Below the pieces are notes generated by a model. That model did not search any database. It worked only from the letters and a program-made list of their open reading frames with translations, and was not told the origin of the DNA. A stretch of 19,020 bases of DNA. Source: Alphaproteobacteria bacterium. Lineage in GTDB: Bacteria > Pseudomonadota > Alphaproteobacteria > GCA-2731375. Shown here piece by piece: positions 7,225 through 12,856 of this stretch (within the stretch, counting starts at the first letter, position 1; each line of letters begins with the position of its first letter). The translations under genes and the position numbers were made by a program. The stretch covers positions 1-19,020 of the forward strand of contig JANQKO010000260.1 of the NCBI GenBank assembly GCA_028281075.1. The letters are read 5' to 3'.

Positions 7225-8430
7225 TTATCCCAACCGCGTCGCCGCGTCCCTTGTAAACTCCGGGATCGGCAAGCCGTAGACACAGGCGTTCAGGCAGGCC
7301 TGGTGCGTGCAGGTCAGGCACTTCGACGCGCCATCGCCCAGTGCCGCGTAATCGAAGCGCGCCAGCGTCGGATTGCCGTAGTCGACGTCATACATCCGCG
7401 TGCGCAGCACCTCGGCGATCTCGACGCCATCGGGGCAGGCCTCGGCGCAAAAACCGCAGCCATGCCGGCAATACTTCGTGTCCTGCATATAGGCGTAACG
7501 CGCCAGGATCGGCAGACCATGCGCGCGCGGGGGCGCGTCCATGGCGGCCGTCACGTATTCGTCGATCAGGCCGTTGCTGGTCATCGAGATCAGCGCCGCG
7601 TCGACCCGCGGGCTCGACAGCACCCAGCGCAGGGCGGCCTGCGCGAAGCTGCGCCCGCCGCGCTCGAATTCCCGGATGTCGTTCAGGCGCGCGCCCATCA
7701 GCGTCTTCATGGCGATGACGCCGATGTCCTTGTCTTTCGCCTTGTCCAGCGCCGCCGGCAGGTCCGGCTGCAGGGCGACGAAGTGGAAGGTATGGCGGAG
7801 CTGGTCGTAAAAGTCCGGATCCTGGCCGAAGCTGTAGGCGACGAGAACGACGTCGGCGAGATCCTGCTCGATCGTGTAGTTCAGGCAATCGGCGAGCCGG
7901 CTGCCATGGCCCGACATGCCGCGGAAGCGGATCTTGCCCTGCCGCTTGGCGCGCTCGGTAAAGGCCCACCATTCCTCGTTGCGCATGCGGTCGACGCTGT
8001 TGACCGCGTGATTGAAATAGATGTCGACATGGTCGGTCCGGAGACGGCGCAGGCTGCCTTCCAGCGCGGCCATCATCTCGGCCTGGCCGTCGCCCGCGCC
8101 GGCCTTGGTCTTGGAGCTCAACACGACCTGATCGCGCTTGCCCCGCAGGGCCGTGCCGATTGCCTCCTCGGCATTGCCCCAACGGTAGGATTCCGCCGTG
8201 TCGAAGAAGTTGACGCCGCGGTCGAACGCATGACGCACCAGATCGGGGTCGGACGAGCTCGCCGAACCGAAGGAGATCTCCGAGACCTTCAGCCCGGTTC
8301 GGCCGAGCCTCACATAGCGCTTGACCTCGGGCGGCGCCGGATGCCCGCCTGTCCGGGCCAGCACGCCGCCGCCGTAAAGGCCGGCCGCCGCGCCGGTGCC
8401 CATGCCCAGCAGCTTGCGCCGATTGATCAT
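7225..8430 (-). CDS. Twin-arginine aldo/keto reductase with C-terminal Fe-S cysteine motifs
   Basis: The 401-residue protein opens with NRRKLLGMGTGAAAGLYGGG, a twin-arginine (Tat) signal-like segment (residues 3-25). An aldo/keto reductase barrel follows (about 38-300) with the classical tetrad visible: Asp77 and Tyr82 (FFDTAESY), Lys107 (SSKTK) and His141 (YFNHAV). The C-terminus has eight cysteines in two groups, CRHGCGFCAEAC (321-332) and CLTCTHQACLNAC (371-383), able to hold one or two Fe-S clusters as in the COG1453 group of predicted oxidoreductases. The Tat signal suggests a folded, cofactor-loaded protein sent to the periplasm or membrane. An electron-transfer role beyond ordinary NADPH-dependent reduction is inference. 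The ATG at 8430 follows GAGGTGGTGCGGAG. The gene stands alone between two non-coding gaps. Confidence 0.9.
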   Translation of the reverse strand: MINRRKLLGMGTGAAAGLYGGGVLARTGGHPAPPEVKRYVRLGRTGLKVSEISFGSASSSDPDLVRHAFDRGVNFFDTAESYRWGNAEEAIGTALRGKRDQVVLSSKTKAGAGDGQAEMMAALEGSLRRLRTDHVDIYFNHAVNSVDRMRNEEWWAFTERAKRQGKIRFRGMSGHGSRLADCLNYTIEQDLADVVLVAYSFGQDPDFYDQLRHTFHFVALQPDLPAALDKAKDKDIGVIAMKTLMGARLNDIREFERGGRSFAQAALRWVLSSPRVDAALISMTSNGLIDEYVTAAMDAPPRAHGLPILARYAYMQDTKYCRHGCGFCAEACPDGVEIAEVLRTRMYDVDYGNPTLARFDYAALGDGASKCLTCTHQACLNACVYGLPIPEFTRDAATRLG

Positions 8431-8627
8431 CTCCGCACCACCTCGCCCCGTGTCGGTGGCCCCCGAGCATTAACATAGGCCGGCCGCCACGCCGTTGCAC
8501 CCCCGTCCTGGCCTTGGGGTCCGATCCGAAACGGGGCCAATGGGATCAGTTTTCCGGCGACCGGTTTCGCCCTTGGTCATTGCCGGACTCTTGCACGACG
8601 GCGCCGACGGCGACGCGCAGGCAGAGG

Positions 8628-9398
8628 CTATGCCAGATGGGCAAAGACCATGAACCGTTCGGCCGTCGAGCGGGTGATATGGCCCTGGCCGTGGGTGTCC
8701 TCGCCGACAAAGACATCGCCCGGCCGGATGGTATGGCGCGATCCGTCGCCGTTCTCGACTTCCATGCCGCCGGTCAGCGTCAGGACCATCTGCCGCCGCG
8801 GCGCGGTATGCCAGTCATAGACCAGGTCCGGCGGGGCTGACAGGAACTGGATGCCCGTCAGGGACAAGGCCGCCGTGGCACGCCCGCCCCACCCGGCGGG
8901 AAAATACGGCATCGCCCCTTGCCGGAAATGCGACTTGCCGTCATCGCCCGTGACGTTGCGCGTGAACCGCAACGGTTCGCGGTCGGCCACCGGACCAGCT
9001 GTCGTGGGCGCCACCGGGCCGGGTGTCGGGTCGCGGGCAATCGCCGCCAGGTGGACCGGCGCACCGTCGGCGGCGCGGCAGCGGTGGCCGCGGCCGGTCA
9101 TGTCGGCCATTTCCAGCAGGTCGCCGCGCCGGAAGGTGCGGCGCTCACCCGAGCCGACCTCGATCTCCAGCCCGCCCGAGAGCACGATCAGGAAGCGCGG
9201 CCGCGGCACCGGATGCGGGTCCGTCGCGAAGTCGCCGGGCAGCCAGCGAAACTCGATCGACGTCGCCGGTATCGGCGCGGTGGACCGGAACGGCGTCGCG
9301 CCATCCCGGCTCGTGACCAGGATCTCCGTTTCGAACCGGCAGGCGCCGCCGGCGTCGGCGACCGCGCGCGTCAGCCGGAACGGCGTCCGCGCCGGCAT
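8628..9398 (-). CDS. Bicupin (tandem cupin) protein, function unknown
   Basis: The 256-residue product consists of two similar cupin barrels, about residues 46-120 and 177-254. Corresponding stretches are PRFLIVLSGGLEIEVG...GDLLEMADMTGRGH and RQMVLTLTGGMEVENG...GDVFVGEDTHGQGH, evidence of an internal duplication. The second copy keeps more potential metal ligands (His197 in YDWH, Asp234, His236 and His240) than the first, so the first barrel may be structural. No specific enzyme is recognisable; cupins include dioxygenases, isomerases and storage proteins. I chose the ATG at 9398 because it overlaps the GST stop as TGATG, a coupling arrangement; the open frame continues upstream, but that part reads as the GST gene in another frame. 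Confidence 0.82.
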   Translation of the reverse strand: MPARTPFRLTRAVADAGGACRFETEILVTSRDGATPFRSTAPIPATSIEFRWLPGDFATDPHPVPRPRFLIVLSGGLEIEVGSGERRTFRRGDLLEMADMTGRGHRCRAADGAPVHLAAIARDPTPGPVAPTTAGPVADREPLRFTRNVTGDDGKSHFRQGAMPYFPAGWGGRATAALSLTGIQFLSAPPDLVYDWHTAPRRQMVLTLTGGMEVENGDGSRHTIRPGDVFVGEDTHGQGHITRSTAERFMVFAHLA

Positions 9399-10099
9399 CA
9401 GGCCGTGGCGCGCTGACCGAACAGGATCTTCTTGGCTTCCTCGGTCATGGTGCCGCCGTCGTCCCGCAGGTCGGCGCCGGCATGGCGCCCGCGCTGCACC
9501 GCCGGACGCGCCTTCAGCGTCTCGAACCAGCGCTTCAGGTTCGGGAAGTCGTCCAGGTCCTGGCCCTGGCGCTCGTAAGGCACCACCCAGCCATAGCAGG
9601 CCATGTCGGCGATCGAGTAGTCGCCGGCCAGGAATTCGCGGTCGGCCAGGCGCTTGTTCATCACGCCGTAGAGCCGATTCACCTCGTCCGTGTAGCGGCC
9701 GATGGCGTAGTCGATCTTGTCGTTGGCGTATTGCCGGAAGTGATGCGCCTGCCCCGCCATCGGCCCCAGACCACCCATCTGCCAGAACAGCCATTGCGAG
9801 ACCTCGTACTTCTCGCGCGGGCTTTGCGGCCAGAACCGGCCGTGCTTCTCGGCCAGGTATTGCAGGATGGCGCCGGATTCGAAGATCGAGATCGGTTCGC
9901 CGCCGCCCATGGGATCGTGGTCGACCAGGGCCGGCATGCGGTTGTTCGGCGCGATCTTCAGGAACCCGGGCTCGAACTGTTGCCCGGCACCAATGTTGAT
10001 CGGCACGATGTTGTAGGGGGCGCCCAGCTCCTCCAGCAGGATCGTCACCTTCCAGCCGTTCGGCGTCGGCCAGTAGTACACGTCGTAGTCAATCGCCAT
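9398..10099 (-). CDS. Glutathione S-transferase, YfcG/YghU-like (Nu class)
   Basis: The 233-residue product has the thioredoxin-fold domain (YYWPTPNGWKVTILLEELG, then KIAPNNRMPALVDHD and ISIFESGAILQYLAEK at about 70-90). The all-helical C-terminal domain holds GDYSIADMACYGWV, the conserved capping motif, at about 162-176. TPNGWK in place of a Ser/Tyr motif and the PNNRMPALVD segment place it with E. coli YfcG and YghU, which act as glutathione-dependent disulfide-bond oxidoreductases or organic peroxidases. The start at 10099 is preceded by GGGAAGGGATGAGAAG. It is followed with a 1-nt overlap by the bicupin gene, implying a shared role, possibly in detoxification (inference). A candidate operator lies upstream, and an intrinsic terminator separates it from the AraC gene. 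Confidence 0.93.
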   Translation of the reverse strand: MAIDYDVYYWPTPNGWKVTILLEELGAPYNIVPINIGAGQQFEPGFLKIAPNNRMPALVDHDPMGGGEPISIFESGAILQYLAEKHGRFWPQSPREKYEVSQWLFWQMGGLGPMAGQAHHFRQYANDKIDYAIGRYTDEVNRLYGVMNKRLADREFLAGDYSIADMACYGWVVPYERQGQDLDDFPNLKRWFETLKARPAVQRGRHAGADLRDDGGTMTEEAKKILFGQRATA

Positions 10100-10151
10100 C
10101 TTCTCTCATCCCTTCCCTGGGTGCGCGGGTGTGGTGCGGCGGGCTATCTGA

Positions 10152-10181
10152 GACCGTTCGGGTATTTTGTACCAGACGGTC
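10152..10181. promoter_or_regulatory. Candidate operator/promoter region of the GST-bicupin operon
   Basis: GACCGT (10152-10157) and ACGGTC (10176-10181) are inverted around an AT-richer 18-bp centre containing TATTTTGTA. Each arm continues into an imperfect ACCG-N2-CGGT box (ACCGTTCGGG on the + strand, ACCGTCTGGT on the - strand), a layout known from TetR-family sites such as that of NemR. It sits 53-82 bp before the GST ATG. Regulator identity is unknown. Confidence 0.35.
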
Positions 10182-10192
10182 CAATCATCGCC

Positions 10193-10222
10193 AAAAAATA
10201 ACGGCCAGCCAATGCCGGCCGT
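10193..10222 (-). terminator. Rho-independent terminator after the AraC-family gene
   Basis: On the minus strand ACGGCCGGC-ATTG-GCTGGCCGT folds into a 9-bp stem (one G-T pair) with a 4-nt loop, followed at once by TATTTTTT. It lies about 50 nt past the stop of the AraC gene and before the GST promoter, so it should insulate the GST operon from read-through. Confidence 0.85.
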
Positions 10223-10270
10223 CGGTGCGTGCTGGTGATGCATATGGGACCGGCGCGGGGCAGTTCAACT

Positions 10271-11149
10271 TTATTGACGGCCATTCGCCTGAAGCGCCGC
10301 ATAGCGGGCCGGCGTGACGCCGTAAGCGGCCTTGAACTTGCGGGTGAAGTGCGCCTGATCGGCGAAGCCGGACGCGACGGCGATGTCGGCCAGCGAACGA
10401 CCGGTTCGGATCCGCCGCCGGGCCACGTCCAGACGCCGCATCAGGGAATAACGGTAGGGGCTCGTGCCGACGAGCGATTTGAACTGTCGCGCCAGGTCAT
10501 AACGGGTCAGGCCGGTGATGCTCTCAAGTTCCGCCGAACGCACGACCCGTTCGGTTTCGGCGTCGAGAAAATGCCGTGCGCGTTCGACGGCGGCCGTATC
10601 GAACCGGGCATCGCATCCGCCATGCCGGCTGCCGGGATCGGCATCCATCAGGCCGTCCGCCAGTTGGAGGATCAGACTGTCGATGGCGAGCGGTTCCAGA
10701 TCGTGCCGGAAGGCGGCATCGATGGCATTTGCAAGCTTCCCGTTCCGCGAAACGGCTTCCGCCGCGAACGGCAGGGCGCAGGGACGGCCCGCCAACAGGC
10801 GCGCCGCCGCGCCGATCCGGGCCGGATCGACATAGAGGATGCGGTAGCCGAAACCTTCCTCGGTCCCGGCCCGGCCGTCATGGGCCTCGTCCGGGTGCAG
10901 CACGACGACATGACCGGCCGTGCTGTTGACGACGGCGCCGCGATAGTCGAACGACTGCACGCCCGTGTCGGTGACGGCGATGGCATAGGTGTCGTGGCGG
11001 TGGGTCTCGTAGGCCCGGCCGCCGAACCAGGCCTCCAGCCGCTCGACGCCGTCGACCGGTGGCGTGCCGCGAAACCAGTCGCCGCCGCCGTCGCACGATC
11101 GTTCAAGACCCTGGCCGGCCGATCTGTTTGGCTGTTCCCGCATCGTCAT
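10271..11149 (-). CDS. AraC-family transcriptional regulator
   Basis: The 292-residue protein has an N-terminal cupin-like AraC ligand-binding domain (about 35-165; segments HRHDTYAIAVTDTGVQSF and GHVVVLHPDEAHDGRA). A C-terminal double helix-turn-helix follows (about 190-290). The second HTH reads SLADIAVASGFADQAHFTRK followed by GVTPARYAAL, the classic AraC/XylS signature; the first contains LESITGLTRYDLARQFKSLVGTSPYRY. It is divergent from the LysE-family exporter, with 95 bp between starts. In many proteobacteria such AraC genes sit beside and control a LysE/RhtB exporter, so the exporter is its likely target. The start at 11149 (or 11143) has no strong ribosome site. The gene ends before a clear terminator. 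Confidence 0.93.
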   Translation of the reverse strand: MTMREQPNRSAGQGLERSCDGGGDWFRGTPPVDGVERLEAWFGGRAYETHRHDTYAIAVTDTGVQSFDYRGAVVNSTAGHVVVLHPDEAHDGRAGTEEGFGYRILYVDPARIGAAARLLAGRPCALPFAAEAVSRNGKLANAIDAAFRHDLEPLAIDSLILQLADGLMDADPGSRHGGCDARFDTAAVERARHFLDAETERVVRSAELESITGLTRYDLARQFKSLVGTSPYRYSLMRRLDVARRRIRTGRSLADIAVASGFADQAHFTRKFKAAYGVTPARYAALQANGRQ

Positions 11150-11201
11150 CGACTATGAGAGACCGCCCCCGCCATGTCCAATCCAAGTATCGCCATGAGA
11201 T

Positions 11202-11221
11202 ATCGGCGGCGGAACGCCGAT
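11202..11221. promoter_or_regulatory. Inverted repeat in the AraC/LysE divergent promoter
   Basis: ATCGGCG-GCGGAA-CGCCGAT has 7-bp perfect arms. It lies 24-43 bp before the lysE ATG and 53 bp upstream of the regulator start. It may be an operator or a leader hairpin in the exporter message; which one cannot be told from sequence alone. Confidence 0.35.
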
Positions 11222-11244
11222 CGCGAGACCGCCGGGCGGCACCG

Positions 11245-11841
11245 ATGACGGCCAGCCAGGCGCTCGCCTTCTATCTCTTCGCCGTCGCCGCCGCGGGCAC
11301 GCCCGGCCCCAGCAACGTCATGCTGACGGCGACCGGCGCCATCGCCGGCCTGCTGCGCGGCCTGCCCTGCCTGTTCGGCGTCGTCTTCGGCATGGGCTTC
11401 ATGATGTTCGCGGTGGCCGCCGGCCTCGGCGGGCTGGTGCTGGACAACCCGACCGTCCTCGGGCTGCTGAACTGGGTCGGCGCCGCCTTCCTGCTCTGGC
11501 TGGCCTGGAAGATCGCCACGTCGGACCGCGGCGGCGCGTCGGACGACACCAGGCCGGTCGGTTTCCTCGCCGCCGCCGGCTTCCAGTGGGTCAATCCGAA
11601 ATCCTGGCTGGTCTGTGCCAGCGCCGTCGGCACCTATCTCAGCGCCGGCGCCGGTAGCGCTATCGACCAGGCGGTCTGGTTCGGCCTGCTGTTCATGGCC
11701 GCGGCCCTGCCGACCGGCTTCGTCTGGCTCGCCTTCGGCGCCGGCGTGCAGCGGCTGCTGACCACGGACCGCGCGCTCCGCGTCTTCAACATCGCCATGG
11801 GCGGCCTGCTGGCCGCGTCAGTACTGCTGTTCGTCACCTAG
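11245..11841 (+). CDS. LysE/RhtB-family amino-acid exporter
   Basis: The 198-residue product has the usual length and about six hydrophobic segments. The family signature GTPGPSNVMLTATGAIAG is near the N-terminus (about 18-35), and GFQWVNPKSWLVCASAVGTY in the middle (about 112-131) matches the conserved NPK motif of the LysE/RhtB/CadD superfamily. These inner-membrane carriers export amino acids or derivatives such as lysine, threonine or homoserine lactone, driven by the proton gradient. The substrate here is unknown. I chose the ATG at 11245 because homology starts there; the frame is open further upstream but not protein-like, and the ribosome site is weak. The divergent AraC gene is its likely regulator. 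Its 3' flank carries the MITE. Confidence 0.92.
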   Translation: MTASQALAFYLFAVAAAGTPGPSNVMLTATGAIAGLLRGLPCLFGVVFGMGFMMFAVAAGLGGLVLDNPTVLGLLNWVGAAFLLWLAWKIATSDRGGASDDTRPVGFLAAAGFQWVNPKSWLVCASAVGTYLSAGAGSAIDQAVWFGLLFMAAALPTGFVWLAFGAGVQRLLTTDRALRVFNIAMGGLLAASVLLFVT

Positions 11842-11866
11842 CTGTGATCTCTCAATAGGTTGCCGG

Positions 11867-11874
11867 CGCTATTG
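11867..11874. repeat. Left target-site duplication of the MITE
   Basis: CGCTATTG occurs here and again at 12286-12293, immediately outside the two terminal inverted repeats. Eight base pairs is the duplication length made by IS66-family transposases. Confidence 0.85.
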
Positions 11875-11973
11875 GTAACCGGGGCAAAAGTCCGGCCGGT
11901 TTGTCATTAATCCCGGACCATGGTCATGCCGGTCCGTGCGGCCGTGAAATGCGCCCAAGGTCTGCCCTCCGTT

Positions 11974-12003
11974 GTCATGCCGGCGGAGGCCGGCATCCAT
12001 GGG
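11974..12003. repeat. REP-like 30-bp repeat inside the MITE (left copy)
   Basis: This is an exact inverted partner of 12155-12184. Each copy is itself a hairpin, ATGCCGGC-GGAG-GCCGGCAT, followed by CCATGGG. A degenerate relative beginning GTCATGCCGGCAG starts near 12069. Related GTCATGCCGGC...GCCGGCATCC sequences are widespread dispersed repeats in alphaproteobacteria (general knowledge). Confidence 0.8.
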
Positions 12004-12154
12004 ACTAGCCACCCGTCGAACGACCACGTCTTCTGGGTCTCGGCACCGGCGACGATCTCCTGCCGCGGTCATGCCGGCAGTGCCTGCCCGGGCGCAGGCC
12101 CGGGGGCCGCCAAGCATGGGCACCCGACCGTCGGCACGGTGCTTGCCGGCAAAG

Positions 12155-12184
12155 CCCATGGATGCCGGCCTCCGCCGGCATGAC
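12155..12184. repeat. REP-like 30-bp repeat inside the MITE (right, inverted copy)
   Basis: This is identical to the reverse complement of 11974-12003 over all 30 positions, separated by 151 bp. The pair could form a long cruciform or stem if the region is transcribed. Confidence 0.8.
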
Positions 12185-12215
12185 GGCGGGGTGATTGCTT
12201 CGCACGGGAAATCAA

Positions 12216-12241
12216 TAGGGACAGTCCCTAATAGATTAGGG
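12216..12241. repeat. Two overlapping short palindromes near the MITE right end
   Basis: TAGGGAC-A-GTCCCTA (12216-12230) and CCCTAAT-AG-ATTAGGG (12226-12241) share CCCTA, so only one of the two hairpins can form at a time. They are less GC-rich than their surroundings. Confidence 0.6.
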
Positions 12242-12285
12242 AGTCTCAAGGAATCCGAATACGCCCGGACTTTCGCCCCAGTTAC

Positions 12286-12293
12286 CGCTATTG
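12286..12293. repeat. Right target-site duplication of the MITE
   Basis: CGCTATTG is a perfect copy of 11867-11874. Read on the minus strand it is CAATAGCG and contains the last sense codon (CAA) and the stop (TAG) of the leftward gene 12288-12605. Confidence 0.85.
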
Positions 12294-12605
12294 CGAGAAG
12301 GCGTAGGCGACCAGGCTGATCGCGAAGGCGCCGGAAAGAACCGAGACCAGGCCCGGCAGGGAAAACCGCCTGGTGTTGGCATAAAGACCCATGACCAGGC
12401 CCACCAGGCTGAAGCCGGCGAACGCGATGGCGGCGTAGACCACCGGTGCCAGACCGAACCAGTCGTTCAGGCCGCCATTGTAATAGGTCACGATCAGGCC
12501 CGCGGCGGCAAGACCGGCGATCTGAAGCAGGAGGGAGGTCCAGCCGATAATAAAGGCCGGCGCCGGGCCTTTCGGCTTCGCGAACAGTTTCTTGTGCCGA
12601 TTCAT
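12288..12605 (-). CDS. Small membrane protein, function unknown
   Basis: I do not recognise a family. From the ATG at 12605 the product has 105 residues, starts with a basic segment (MNRHKKLFAKPKG) and has three hydrophobic helices at about 15-37 (FIIGWTSLLLQIAGLAAAGLI), 50-72 (APVVYAAIAFAGFSLVGLVMG) and 84-104 (LVSVLSGAFAISLVAYAF). An open frame extends 32 codons upstream, but that part is Arg/Pro-rich and unlikely to be translated. The ribosome site is weak (GGACAGACGG). Its stop codon lies inside the MITE target duplication. It is divergent from the TPR-oxygenase gene, with 251 bp between; that gap is GC-rich with no feature I would name. Confidence 0.65.
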   Translation of the reverse strand: MNRHKKLFAKPKGPAPAFIIGWTSLLLQIAGLAAAGLIVTYYNGGLNDWFGLAPVVYAAIAFAGFSLVGLVMGLYANTRRFSLPGLVSVLSGAFAISLVAYAFSQ

Positions 12606-12856
12606 CCGTCTGTCCGAGCCTGCCGTTGCGGGCCTGTGCCGGCGGCGTCCTGGCGGGTGGCCGTCGGGCCGGCTCGGCCGGACCGGGCCGCATCGCGCCA
12701 TACTGCGCCGACATGGTTAACGAGGGCTTAGAGCCCGGCCCGAAATGGCGCCGGCGGGATCAAATATCGGCGAGCGTTCTCCCTACTTGACCGCCGCCGG
12801 CGCTATGATCACGGTTCAGGCGGTTTGACGGTCGATCAGGGGATGGTGGCGCGCCC

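Larger units (their letters stand above)
11875..12285. mobile_element. 411-bp non-autonomous element (MITE), IS66-like ends
   Basis: The left end (11875-11895) and the right end (12265-12285, complement) agree at 19 of 21 positions. Both start with GTAAC and end with AAAGTCCGG; they differ only at C/T and A/G transitions. The copies are flanked by a perfect 8-bp direct repeat, CGCTATTG. GTAA termini plus an 8-bp duplication are features of the IS66 family. No open frame inside is protein-like, so this is a non-autonomous derivative that would need a transposase in trans. The interior carries REP-like hairpins in a 30-bp inverted pair and a run of short palindromes. This fills the 446-bp space between lysE and the small membrane protein gene; nothing else is seen there. 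Confidence 0.85.

Noticed and set aside
7303..8478. 391-codon plus-strand frame antisense to the aldo/keto reductase
   Set aside because: Shadow of a gene with a full catalytic tetrad and cysteine motifs on the other strand.
9399..9794. N-terminal extension of the bicupin frame
   Set aside because: It lies wholly inside the GST gene in a different frame and is Arg/Gly-rich; the coupled ATG at 9398 fits better.
11867..12293. CRISPR-like or attachment-site interpretation of the repeat region
   Set aside because: The repeats are inverted, not regularly spaced direct repeats; there is no integrase or tRNA nearby, and terminal inverted repeats with a duplication explain the structure better.
11920..12319. 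Small open frames between lysE and the membrane protein gene
   Set aside because: They are translations of the REP-like repeats inside the MITE (MPAEAGIHG-type peptides), a common annotation artefact.
12787..12809. TTGACC and TATGAT resembling -35 and -10 boxes before the TPR gene
   Set aside because: The spacer is only 11 bp, too short for a sigma-70 promoter.
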